A stretch of 64,000 bases of DNA from Berberis thunbergii (taxonomy: Eukaryota > Streptophyta > Magnoliopsida > Ranunculales > Berberidaceae). Below are positions 22,007 through 33,769 of this stretch, piece after piece; positions within the stretch are counted from its first letter, which is position 1; each line of letters starts with the position of its first letter. Below the pieces are notes generated by a model. It saw only the letters and a program-made list of their open reading frames with translations. It did not search any database and was not told where the DNA came from. Position numbers and translations under genes: made by a program. Where the stretch lies: positions 806,001 through 870,000 of the forward strand of contig QNQO01006979.1 of the NCBI GenBank assembly GCA_003290165.1, in the 5' to 3' direction.

Positions 22007-22893
22007 GCTAGTCAAAGGCATGACAACCATGGAGGAATATGCAAGAACTGATGAGGCCAAAAGGTAAATAACCCAATTCTTAAAAGAGGAGTTGGTGGCA
22101 CGACCTTACTTGAATATGATCTGTTATAAAGGATCATGAAAAATTCTAGAGTCGGGCCCTAGTGCCATATCAGCGCCAAGGGGGCTTTGTATGTGTGTTT
22201 GTGTTTGATTGGTGGATTATGAGGATCTCTAGGATGATGGAGGGTATTGAGGCTCCCTGGCGCTGGCCCTGGCTCTCTAAACAGACTGATAGGATCATAC
22301 ATCTGTATCCTTGTCCGCTAAGGAGACAGAAACCAAAGCCAACTATGCTCTAATGGGCCTTTTTTTTTCGTGACAAAAAGTTTAACTGAGATCTCCGTCT
22401 GAGAATTCTTAGTTTAGGTTGTTGTTGTGCCTTGGACGGCCATGGTTCAAGTCTCTCATGTCTTCCTGCATACCTCATTTGGCGCTCAGAGTATATTTGA
22501 GCGTGTGTTTCTACAAGGCGCAGCTTCCAATCTATATTTCCATTTTGGTTTATTATTAGAAAGTTGCCACCTGCATCTACGATGTTGTAAGCTATCCCAT
22601 CTATGCTGGTTAAGAATTTTAATATCAAGAACAAATTGCAAAACACACGCTCTATATCATATATGTTCACCGGTGGCTGATTAAAAGAAATCAAATTTAC
22701 TGAATTTGACATCCTTGTCTAAGATGAACTGCTCAAAAAAAGCAAAAGGAGAGAGCTGGACAAAATAACTGCAGCTATAATTCTTGAAGAAAATAATAAA
22801 CTTCTAAATCTAAACAAATTTGATTATGAAATAAATATACAGAATATCTAACAACTGCCGGCAACTACACTAACATTTCCCGCCATAAGTACA
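22007..22893 (-). other. 3' flank of the kinase gene
   Basis: About 890 bp between MULE 1 and the kinase stop codon, which should hold the 3' UTR and polyadenylation region of the minus-strand kinase (AATAAA-type sequences lie on the minus strand near 22800-22840). A minus-strand frame at 22712-22350 has no recognisable domain. Confidence 0.4.
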
Positions 22894-25884
22894 CTAAAAG
22901 AATTCAAAATCTAAGTATGGACCAGATGAACTATCTGAATCAGTAGCTGTGTTGTCATTCTGTGGCTGAGATGATTCTACTGTTTGCTGAGCAATTAGAA
23001 ATTCAACTGGCTTTGGAATATCCGGTGGCTGAGTACTGCGAATAAGGGCCCAATTAATTCTTTCGAAGAATGGGTGTTGTTTGATTTCCGTGGCACCCCT
23101 TTTGTATCCTAATCTCTTTTGTGGATCCTTCACAAGCAATCCCCTTATCAAATCTTTTGCTGCAAAACTAACATTGGATCCCTCTGGGAACTTCAAAGGT
23201 TTCCCCACGACGTTGAACAATGTTTCGCGGTTCCCATTACCTCTAAATGGTGTTTTTCCATGAAGTAATTCATACAAGAAAACCCCATACGTCCACCAAT
23301 CTACAGCACTTCCATGACCTTCGCCTTTAAGTATCTCAGGAGCTAAGTACTCATGGGTTCCTACAAATGACATAGAGCGGGCACTAGTGGGTTCTGCAAT
23401 AAGCATGGGAAGAGAGTTCAAATCGATGGTACTTGGACCCTCATTCTTCCTTTTCTTTGGCTTTGATTGGAAAAGGCGAGGACCGAAGCAAGTAGAAGGC
23501 TGCAAGCAAGCAGGCTTGACACAGACGGGTAATTTGCATGCTGGCTCAATACATGATGGCTGAATACAGTAGTTAGAGGTCTTTCGAGTTGTTTCTGCAC
23601 TGGACTTTACAAGGGTGGGACTCACATAACACCTCAATGAGAGATCAAAATCAGAGAGCATGATATGGCCATCCTCCCTAACCAACACATTTTCGGGCTT
23701 TAGGTCCCTATACACGACACCCATCATATGTAGATACTCAAGAGCAACAAGTATTTCTGAAGCATAGAACCTGCAAAATTGTGGGGGTTGATTAGAAATC
23801 AGTAGATGGTTTGACAACATGATTCAGTAACACAAGAGTCTTATTGAGAATATTTACTAGCTTATGTTCTACATGCTAAATTCACATGAAAGTGAGAAAC
23901 ATAGCTGACGCTGGTTAGAGATATTGGAAGCAAGGGCGGAGCCATGCACATTGGAGACAAGCTAACTTTGAAATTTTGTTGATTTACCTATATAATAGTG
24001 TGGTCCACTTAGTTAATACTACTGATTGACCTCCTAAAAACTATGAATTTTTTCTTTCACCCGCATTTTGCCCCCTGACACTTTCTTTTTATGGTGGGTC
24101 CATTACTCCATTAATTCACATAATAATTAGTTTCTCCCCTTCCATGAGAATTTTGGCTCCGCCTTTGATTGGAAGTAAGGGGAAGATGTATCAAAACTCA
24201 ACCAATGCTATTATGCTACACACTCATGTTCTCATTTACCCGGATTCTACACAATTTGCTAAATTTATGAACAGGTGAAAGACAGAGATACTTACAGAAT
24301 AAAGAAAACACATGCAATTTAGGAAGCTCTACTTTTGCAAAAGCAACTCGAAATTATGACACCATCATAATAGAGAGAACTGAAAGATTTTACCAGCAGC
24401 TAAAATTCAATGAAACGCCACTACCAAACATTTTGCTATCATTCAAAATCACAAAGTTTGAGAATATATTGCACCTCTCTCTCCCTAACTCCTGATCTGT
24501 ATTGTATGAACGTGCTTATAGTTAGTTTTTTTTAGTAAATTAAACAAACAACACTCACATTTTGCAGGGACAAACATTTGCATTATATGCAACTAGTCCT
24601 CATTTATAGAGCTCAGAGATTGTGAATTGCCCATTTCTCGTTACTTGTGTGATCAAACGACTAGTTGCAACCTCAATCATTGAGTTTTTATATACAAATG
24701 TTCTTGTACTTATAATTCGTATGACACTGGAGTAAATCAATTCATCCACGAAAGAGAACTCTAGCTATGTTTTAGTCGTCTTAATGTTATGGCTGTCAAT
24801 AAGATATCCAATGCCTGGACTTGGGGTTTACCGTTTATCGGATTGGATTTCACTCACCTTAGCAAAGGTGAATTTACCAAAACCATTAGCAATTGGATAT
24901 CCATCCACACCCCACTTAATGTTATGGGAGGAAACCCTAATCAAACATGTTTCACTATTACAATTATCAACCCACCAATTAATTTCAACAACAATGTTAT
25001 GAGGTGTCCCTACTCTACATTCTTTTTATTGTGCAATTTTCAATGAGTGCATAGCAAAGCAAATCAAATCATAGTAGAGAAAATAAAATCACTCAAGAGA
25101 AGATAAAACAAAAAAACAAATCATACTAATAACTTGCACGAAATGAGACTAACCGTGCCGCCTGCTCTGAGAAATGCTTGCCGGGCTGCCTTTGCCGTAG
25201 CATATGAAGATCCCCTCCACTGCAAAACTCCATAAGCAAGCAAGAGAACTTCTCAGTCTCAAAATGGGAATAAAGAGTTGGAAGAAAGGGGTGATCCAAC
25301 AACCCCAAAATCTCCCTCTCAGTTTGTGCCCTCAATAACTTCCTCCTCCCCTCTAACAACCCTTTATCCATCACCTTCATTGCAAACACACACCCTATCC
25401 CTCTCAGATCAGCCAAGTACACACTTCCAATATCTCCACACCCAAGCTTCTTCAAAAGCCTAAAATTACTCAAACTCAAACCCCCTTCTCTCTCCTTCAC
25501 ACATCGAATCGCATTCCATCGAAGATCATTCCCCTTATGTGGTTTATTGGGGCAAAAACTTCTACTACTGCTCTCATTTGCATCAACTGTACTGTCAGTA
25601 CAGTTGCTTTGAGAGCTCAAGCTGCTCTTTTGACTCTCTGAGTATTCCACAAAATCACCATTTTCAACACCCTTTTCGCCTTTCGACTCAATTTGCTTCC
25701 CATTGCAACGTCCATCACTCAACTTGCTATTACCACCACTACTCACAGTAGTACTGATACTAAGACTATTTTTTAAGCTAAGGTCATCTAAACTAGAACT
25801 GAGACTTGAGGATCTCAAAGGTCCACTCTTCCCAGCAGAAATGGACTCTGCATCACCACCACTGGAGCCACCATTGTCGACCAT
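22894..25884 (-). CDS. AGC-VIII Ser/Thr protein kinase, D6PK-like
   Basis: Two exons, 25884-25154 and 23770-22894, with a GT-AG intron between; the joined CDS is 1608 bp (535 residues). Residues 1-140 are Ser-rich. The kinase starts near 141: glycine loop GCGDIG (148-153), FAMK Lys170, YRDLKPEN with catalytic Asp266, SDFD (283-286; DFD instead of DFG is the plant AGC-VIII hallmark). A ~100-residue insertion with Cys-Pro-rich repeats (312-338) and a basic KPKKRK stretch (347-352) precedes [13 protein letters not shown] (377-389). The tail ends DFEFF, an F-x-x-F PDK1-docking motif. D6PK relatives phosphorylate PIN auxin exporters at the plasma membrane. All key residues are present, so the gene looks functional. 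The exact paralogue is not resolved. The intron carries a hAT MITE. Confidence 0.93.
23931..24167. mobile_element. hAT-type MITE in kinase intron
   Basis: A 237-bp element with ends CAAGGGCGGAGCC and the inverted form GGCTCCGCCTTTG, flanked by perfect 8-bp direct repeats ATTGGAAG (23923-23930 and 24168-24175). 8-bp duplications are diagnostic of hAT transposition. No coding capacity. It sits within the 1383-bp intron and does not touch the splice sites. Confidence 0.9.
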
Positions 25885-26783
25885 CTCAAAAGAAAAATAT
25901 AAACAGACGAAACTGTTTGACGAAATGCCTGAGAGAAAGAAAACAATGAGTTTTTATTGCAGAAGAGAGAACAGTCGCCGAGGTGGTCAAAGTGTGGTGG
26001 ATGCGCGCACTTGACTGGTCTCATGAGGTTCAAATTTTCATATGAGAGGGAGAGTTGAGAGACCCAATGTCCAATGAGAGACGCTGAATTCGGTCATCTC
26101 CTGCGATATCCCAGAAACATGGATTTAAGTTTTAGAGACAAACGCAGAGTGAGTGAGGGTGATGGTATAGTCTTGGGAGTTACGAGTGCACGCAGGCAGG
26201 CAGGCAGGACAGATTCCATCTTCTTTGCTACCAAACCCCTTGCATAAAAATGCTTAAACCTAACTCCTCATCTCCACCCTACATCGTCTATTGATTGTGA
26301 TTTTGATGTGTTCGAGGAGAAAAAGTATCATGTTCTACATCCTATAAACAACGATAGTTGCCTTACATAAGTTATGCATAAGTCATCTAAGAACACGAAA
26401 TTTTCCCTACATCACAATTTTTTGAATGTATATTCAGTCTTCTGTCGTGAAACTTTATAATTTAGTCGTGTTTGTTGTAATGTTGAACCTGAATCGACGT
26501 TGACATTGAACCTAGATCGAGCATTACACCAAACATTTCAAATTGAGTTAAAAGTACTCTCTTTTGAGTATAAAAGCGTGAGGAGCCAAGAAACACTCGT
26601 TAAAACCATAAAAAAAATTTGGTAGAATATTAATGATGGGAAATTTTGGCTCATGTCATGATAGGTTAACTTACGTACTCCTATGGGATAGATTGCTGCA
26701 TTTTTTTGGCCATAATGAAACCATATAGGGAATCAATAGATTCTATTCAGATATCATATTAATACTGAGAAGTTGGATGCACT
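25885..26783 (-). other. 5' flank of the kinase gene
   Basis: Leader and promoter region of the minus-strand kinase. A short CAGG microsatellite lies at 26193-26209 and a GA-rich stretch at about 26044-26060. No coding sequence seen. A promoter element could not be fixed from sequence alone. Confidence 0.4.
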
Positions 26784-27580
26784 CAGAAGCGGATGCAAGT
26801 GGCCACTTAACTTTCAAAAATATCAGTAAATACTTTCTTTAAAAATATATATTATATAATGTATGCTATAATATGATAATTGTTCATTCAAATATTTCTA
26901 CATGTTTTTGTTGGTATAGCGGTTAAAAGTTTAACATTTTTAGTAAACGATCTAAGTTTGATACTCTTGGAGCACGCCTATTTTTTTTTCCACTGTAATT
27001 TTATTAGTAATTGTTAGCATTAAAAAGTTGTTTAGTTTAATAAAAACTTATTTTCGGTCCTTTTGGAGCGTATAATTTCTGTGCGGCAATTGACAATTAC
27101 TATTTGTCATTGTGACCTGCCTTCAAAATTTTTTTTTCAATGCAATTTTATATGTGATTGCAAACAAAAAAAATAAATTGTTTGTTCACAAGTGATCTAA
27201 AATTTTCAACAAAAAATATTTGATATTAATATCTAAAATAATAAATATATAATCGATTGAAAATATATATAAGTAGTCAACTCATACAAAATTTGAGGCT
27301 CGAATAAACCATTTTTTATATGAAATAGTAGTAGGATCTTATTATGTTCGTAAATTTCTGTTTTTTTTTAACTTTAATTAGATATTTATCCTAATTATTT
27401 TGTGATTTTAGTTATATATTACAATCATTTGCTCTTACTAAGGTTATCAATATTGTGACATTATTTTGGCTTTAAATTGGATTACATTGGATCAGTTTTG
27501 CATATGCAATGCACTTTTAATAGTTGTATTTTCTTTATTAATTACTAGCTCGGGTTGAAAATTTTTTTGTTCCGCCCTTG
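26784..27580. mobile_element. Possible hAT-like element, diverged
   Basis: The right end, read inwards, is CAAGGGCGGAAC, close to the hAT MITE at 23931. The left end CAGAAGCGGATGCAAG is a poorer match. The interior is very AT-rich with GTATAGCGGTTAAAAGTT near 26915. No 8-bp target duplication was found, so this is tentative. Confidence 0.35.
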
Positions 27581-28409
27581 ATTATATTATTATCAATTAA
27601 TAATTATTTGTCATTTCGCCTCCCCTCCCTTCCCCAACTAAAATCTTAAGTCTCCTCAAACGTCTTGTATCAACTGATGAGATGCATCAATTTGGATGAG
27701 TCTGGCCCAAGTGGGACAAAAATTAATATAATTGCACCACATTTTCATGTAAAAGCCACAATACAGCATTACAAGCCCCAAACGAGTTTAGGACAGGACC
27801 AGAAAAATCAATACTGGATCGAGATCATGGGATGGGATGCCCACCACTAAATTACACCATAATAATCATAAAAATTATATGAATAAAAAAGAAGAAGATA
27901 AAATATCCCAAACAAAAACACTTTTGTAGCTATATGGCAAGGACTGTGACTTCAGGAAATAGGAAATTTTTGGGGCATCTATTTTAGGAAATTTAAAAAA
28001 AAAATTGGTTGTATTGAAAATTGATGTTAGTACTTTACAATATCCATAACTAGTTTCATTTTGTCCATTCTTTACGTTTTGGCTCTTATTCAATCTTCTC
28101 AAGCAATTTTGTTCTCTAAACAATGTGAATGCATGTTGCAAAAGATTTAATTGACTTCATAGTTGCAAAAGATTAGAGACAAGAAAAGAAAATACTATTT
28201 TAATATAGGTCTCGGACCAAGACGAAATTGATATCCATGAATACACACAAAATCACAGTTTTGGATATGGATATGAGACTACCTACATAGTTCATGAATC
28301 GGAGACATGATTATCAAGTTACAACATTAGCCATTAAACTCAAAATTCCACCATAAAAGGTCTAGGAAAACCAAGGAACCACACAAATTTGAGGCCTCGT
28401 TAACAAAAA

Positions 28410-28443
<34 letters not shown>

Positions 28444-29048
28444 TTCTTTTCTTCACCCAATGTTTTATTAAAATCATCCAGTTACTAATAAAACCCCTTG
28501 TTTGGGTTTGCCTATTTTTAAATCCCTCAAACTGCACCTCAAATTAAAGATTTTCCTCTCCATTGTCCTAAACTCTATTCTCAACTAAAACCAACCGGTC
28601 AGTTTAACAACCTAAGAATGAAAACCTAAAAACTTCTCACAACTCTCTCCTTCGTCTCGAATGACTTAAGGTTCTATGACCTTTTGCTCTCCTTCATCTC
28701 CAACAATCTCTACTTCGTCTCCCTCTTTGCTTCCAATGATCCAAGTTGGTCGTTTCAGGCAATGAGTAGAATTAGTCCTTTTGACAATCTCAAATTGACT
28801 CGGCTTAATCATTTCATAAAAAAAAGACCAGGGCTTGTCATTTTGACAAATATGAATTGACAAGTTAGTTATTTCGACAAGACAATGGTTTTTTTACAAA
28901 AACATAACATACAATACAAGCGTATTAGTTATAAACTAAATAAAAAATAATCACAAACAACACTAAATAGCCACAGAGGAGGCTGGGAGGAATACTAGCT
29001 AACGCAACACGAGTTGAAGCATAGTCATGAGGTTTTCCTTTGAATTAT
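27581..29048. other. Intergenic, no gene recognised
   Basis: AT-rich DNA with a 29-bp A-run at about 28412-28440. A minus-strand frame at 28141-27875 and another at 28863-28666 have no recognisable domain. No repeat pair identified. Confidence 0.4.
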
Positions 29049-29400
29049 TGGGGTGTTTGGTTTGTTATAGATTTTTTAGTTATAGGAATTAGTTTAGGTG
29101 GTTTTATAAAAGGCAACGACTACTTCACACCACCATTTTCTCTTTCTCACACCATTATACTTTTCCACACCACCTACTTTCTTTCTCACACCACCATACT
29201 TTTTCACACCACCTATATAAACAAAAACCCAAAAAAATTTCCCTTACCATTCAAATCGACAAATGGTTCCTCCCTTCCCAATCGAAATTTGTCCCTCTCA
29301 CACATTCAAATCTCTCTCTCATGCTCAAATCTCTTGCAAATCTCCTCCCCCTCCCTCGAAAATATCTCAAAATACCCTCAAAATCGAAACTCTTACATAT
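29049..29400 (+). repeat. Left terminal repeat region of MULE 2
   Basis: Contains three to four copies of CACACCACC(A/T) within 29128-29210 and a CT-rich stretch to 29400. The segment 29101-29140 is inverted at the right end (47803-47841). Confidence 0.5.
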
Positions 29401-30267
29401 CGAACCCTTAAATTCTCCAAAATGCAATAGCTAAAAAATGCCACATCTCAAAGTGCAAAACACATCTCTTTTGCGATTCTAACTCTTCTGTAAGCGAGTC
29501 ATTCATTCTATATTTGTGTTTTGGATTTTTGTTTGGATTGTAAGTGAGCCATCCATTGTTTGCTTTTGTGTATTTGTGTTTTGTTTTCATCTTTAAGTAG
29601 AATTGTTCATTTTTTTGTGCAATAATCGTTTAGTTCGTCATTTGGTAATGAAAGTAATTGCGAAGGCGGATTGGTGGTCACTAGGGCTCCAAATTGTTAT
29701 TTTTCTTATTAGAATGCAGGGAAATGAGATATATAATGTTGTTTTATATCCAAATTGGCCAAAGTGTTGCTTAAAAATTGGTATAATTTATTGTACAAAA
29801 AACTTGTCTTGAAGTATTTGTTTCATTTTATTTGAAGGTTTATCATATCTTCTGTCGTGATGTTGGTGGGGATGATGGAGGTGATAGAGGTCATAGACGA
29901 CTCATGGCAAGTGTATGCTTGAAAACATAGAGCAAAAAATGACAAAGAACAGGTAGAAGAACAAAAAAAAGAATGGAAAAAAAGGACAAAGAAGTGAGGA
30001 AGATGATAAGAGATGAGCAAATGGGGATTCAAATAGATCCCCAAGAAGCATTTGGGATGGTGAGCCGGTAAATATGCTAGACGAGACTATTATTCCAGTG
30101 GTCTTGTGGATTGTTCCACATTAGACGATTACCATGGTCGTATTTCCAGTGCCATCTGGGATGGTGAGCTGGTAAATTAATATTTTTAGTTGGTTAAATT
30201 ATATAAGCGTGTTATTTATATATATTTGGACATTAAATTACTCAATGTATATGTTTCTTGTATTTAG
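29401..30267 (+). other. Upstream of PMD pseudogene
   Basis: Probable 5' region or first exons of the PMD gene. GGGATGGTGAGCYGGTAAAT occurs twice (30052 and 30159 approx.), a small direct duplication. No clear coding exon could be fixed. Confidence 0.35.
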
Positions 30268-31850
30268 GAACGATGCGCATTGCGGTGTTGGCATCAATAT
30301 AAGAACTTTATATATTGGGAATTGAAAAATGAGCCGAAAATAGTAAAGAAAATGATTTACAATAGTGGTTTGTATCCCTTGATTAAATATCGTAAGGTAC
30401 GTCCATATAGTGTGACCATTTGTGCTTTCGTGGAGCGTTGGCAACCTGAAACCAACACTTTCCACCTACCTTTTGGAGAGATGAACATCGCCCTGGACAA
30501 CGTCTACCATATAACTCATTTGTCGATTCTTGGTAAGCCGGTTAGAACGACGATGAAGATGATGGTAGATGAATGTGTTACATTATTGGTGGATGGTTTG
30601 GGGATTGAAACTAAAGAAACAAAAGTACATGTTAGGAAGCATGGGAGATCTATGGAAATGAAGTTTGTTCAGGATCACTGTTGTAGACAGGCTACGGAAG
30701 CTGATTCTGTTGAAAGGAAACAACAAGTGTGTAGGGGCTACTTGTTGTTTCGTTTGGGTATGACTATATTTGCTGATAAAAGTGAAACAAAGGTTTATAT
30801 TGAATATTTGAAGATGTTGATGGAGGTGGATGATGTTAACAAGTATGTATGGGGCATAACAGCTTTAGTAATCTTGTTTCGTCAGTTGGGCAGTGCTAGC
30901 AGAGAGGGAACGAGGCAAATTGCTGAATATTTGCCTCTTTTTGAGGTATGTTTTGAATTTTTTATTTTGTTAATTACCCTCATAATATATAAGAATTTCA
31001 TAATATTTATTTATTGTTTTTTCGTTTATAGTCATGGATTTATGATCATTTCATACATACTCTGGGATAATGCAAAATTGACGTGGGATGCTAGACTCCC
31101 CACCATGGCTAAGTGGGAACCCCCACAAATTGTAGGGGTTTTGGACGACCAAATCATCACTCTTAGGGAACATCTCGATGACATGTCTCCTGAAGAGGTA
31201 AAAATGCATCTTTAAGTTCAATAAATTTTTGTATGTGCCATATATTAGTAAGTTTTAATTATTATAATTCACAGGTACTTTGGGATCCTTACGTGGAGTC
31301 CAAGAGAAACACTCCCCTTCATGGCATCACATGATTAACATGATGTTTGTTATGCCTCCACATAGAAGAACTGCATCACCCCGATAGAGTTATGAGAGAA
31401 ATGGGAAAGGTACAAATCATCCCAATTCTTCCAATCCAAGCCAAAAAGAAGAATAGAGGTTGATCTGGCAAGCACTATTACGTGAAGTATGAGGTGTTGG
31501 CTTCGTTTTCTTGTAGGTGACATTATCATGTTGTGCCAACTAACCAACAAGGTGCCTCCATGAAGCTTTCATGGGATTGTGTTACGGATTTCTAGGACTA
31601 GTTTTACCGCATTAGCCATCCCTTCGTATAAGAAGATAAGTTATCCCCTAAAAAGACATTTATTTTTTTCACATAAGAAGGTAAGTACAAACATTTTACA
31701 CATGCAATTTCAAAAAATTACATGGTTTGCACTAACATCTAATGTTTCCCTGCAGGAAGTTGACATTGCTCATGCTCGCAACTTCATCAATGCCTTTATT
31801 GAAGAAGAGGGAATGTCGACAATGTTATTTTGCTAGCCCGAAAAAATAGA
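30268..31850 (+). pseudogene. Plant mobile domain (PMD, MAIN/MAIL-like) protein
   Basis: PMD proteins (often annotated 'aminotransferase-like' or 'phosphatase 7 long form homolog') occur both in hosts (MAIN/MAIL1 silencing factors) and inside transposons. Exon 30268-30945 begins after an AG acceptor and encodes the core, with CAFVERWQPETNTFHLPFGE and DNVYHITHLSILGKPV (about 30420-30545) and GITALVILFRQLG (about 30852-30890), and ends at GAG/gtatg. The next exon (31032-31197) starts SWIYDHF but needs a frameshift to reach LTWDARLPTMAKWEPPQI. A third exon (from 31275) gives VLWDPYVESK, stop, then HHPDRVMREMGKVQIIPI, and later LSWDCVTDF. Frameshifts and stops make it a pseudogene. The transposon context (converging OTU-MULE transposase) suggests element cargo, not a host gene. 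Confidence 0.8.
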
Positions 31851-32559
31851 ATACATGATTTGCTAGATGAAATTTCTACGCCCGTTACCTTGGAAAAAGA
31901 GGAAGAAGAACTTGACGTACGCCCTAGTGTTGACAGTGGGGAAGTTGGTGGTGGAAGAAGTGAGCGTTGAAGAAAATCGAGGCATGAACAACGATTCTAT
32001 GTTCAGAGGCGACAAAGATAGTGTCTTCATTTTGTAAACTTCGGAAAGAAACATTTGGGAAATATATGTTTAGAAGCTTTAAGTTTTGTAAACTTCAGAA
32101 ATATTTTTGTAAACATCAGGTTTTTGTTTTTTAACAAGCTTTAAGTTTTTACTTATGTCGATATTGATTATCCATTTGTTAAGATATTGAATGCAAGGCT
32201 ATTGTTGTAACAAAGTAACAAACAATGTGACAATGAAATAATTTGCAGAAATAATTATCAGTAGAGAAAATAATTATAAGAACATAATGAAATAATTATC
32301 AGAAAAAAAAATATTTCATTATGTCTAAAAGCAAATTATGCAAACTAACAGGTTTAAGCAAATATGTTGTAAAGAAATAGTACAGTGATATAATTATTCA
32401 AACATGATGTGACAATGAGACATCATGTGAGAAAATAATGTCTGAAAACAAAACGACAAATTTTAAGTTCGATGCGACAATGCGAATAAGGTCAGAAATC
32501 AAAGATTGAGAAAAAAAATCTCAGAAAACTAAGTTTCAGAAAAAAAAAAAAAAAAAAAA
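31851..32559. other. Between PMD pseudogene and minisatellite
   Basis: AT-rich, no domain. AAATAATTATCAGWARA words recur several times (32240-32310), a weak local repeat. An A-run of about 22 bp lies at 32540-32561. Confidence 0.35.
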
Positions 32560-33050
32560 AAAGTAGCTTTCTGTTCTGTTTGTAGAGAACAATGCGTAGT
32601 TTTGCACAAACCCCGCAAGTTTCCATGTGAAACACAGGGAGCATTGCGGAGATTTTCAAAACTTTCGCAGTGATTACTGCGAACAAATTTTTTTCCAAAA
32701 ATATTCCTATTCGCAATGTACAATGCAGGACTTTTGAATATCCCCACATTCTTCTCTGTGAAAAGAAATTTTTTTACAAAAAAATTCCCATTCGTGGGGA
32801 GTAATGCATAGTTTTTTAGATTCCCCGCATTGATCTTTGCAAAAAAAAAATTTATGTTCGCAATGGACAATGCGGGGATTTTCAAAAACTTCGCAATGCT
32901 CCCTGCGAACAGAAATTTTTATCAAAAAAAATTCATGTTCGCAGTGTGGAATGCTGGACTTTTTCATTTCTCCGCATTCTTCCCCGCATTGAACAATGTG
33001 GGGATTTTCAAACACCCCGCATTGAACTTTGCGAACAGAACTTAAACCTG
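32560..33050. repeat. ~80-bp minisatellite, coding phase, both strands open
   Basis: Five to six diverged units built of TTCGCAATGNACAATGCGGGGATTTTC + CGCATTG..TTTGCGAACAGAAATTTTT. Unit starts lie near 32709, 32790, 32859 and 32939. The better-preserved units are close to 81 bp (27 codons), so a frame stays open on the minus strand with peptide motifs such as IFKSPALYIANRN recurring. A plus-strand frame (32830-33045) shows NAGIFKNFAM-type repeats. Located between the converging PMD and OTU-transposase pseudogenes. No known function. Confidence 0.75.
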
Positions 33051-33769
33051 CATATTTTTTCTGCAACTCGGAAAATTTTTCAGTTTGTGGAACTTTTTTT
33101 TAAACTTAGTTTTCTGAATTTTATGCACATTATCGCATCAAACCTAAACTCAAACCATACAAGTCTTCCGAACTAATCCTTTATGTGAATTCCATACAAG
33201 TTGCATTGTCGCATCAAACTAGATTTTTCTAATTTTTTTCTGAAATTTTTTTTTTGATATTATTTTCTAATTTCGCATTGTCGAATAAAACTAAACCTTT
33301 TTCTGATCTCGCATTCTCGCATCATACATAAACAGAAACTCAAACTAACAAAAGTCAAATTCCATATGATATTAACAAAATCTTGAACATACAAGTCTTT
33401 CGTTAAAAAAAAAGTGATTTTTCTAACAAAACAATGGTTCGACTTCTTCACATTCTTTGCCATTTACATTTACATTTGTCATTTACATTTTCCATTTACA
33501 TTTTTTCATCACAGTAATGGTTAGCAAAATACAATATGTACATCAGTCCAATATGGTCACCACCTCGTTCGACTTCTTATTCTTATCATTGAACTTCCTA
33601 ACCATTGTTGCACCAATATCAAGCTAGACATCGAAACTACTCTTCAACGAGATTGCCAAAAGGAAACATGCGACACGACCAAGTTGATACTATAGGAGAC
33701 AATGGTGGGTTAGGTTGCATATGAAGGAGGTTATAGCGATTGCTCTGAGCCAAGTGTGCCATAAAACAA
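33051..33769. other. AT-rich spacer downstream of both pseudogenes
   Basis: Contains repeated TCGCATTGTCGCATCAAAC / CATTTACATTT words (33130-33510). No coding domain. Lies just after the stop of the minus-strand OTU frame. Confidence 0.35.

Noticed and set aside
25278..26014. Plus-strand frames opposite kinase exon 1
   Set aside because: Shadows of the minus-strand kinase exon and leader; no domain.
28412..28440. A-run as the tail of a retroposed gene or SINE
   Set aside because: No upstream Pol III boxes, coding remnant or target duplication recognised.
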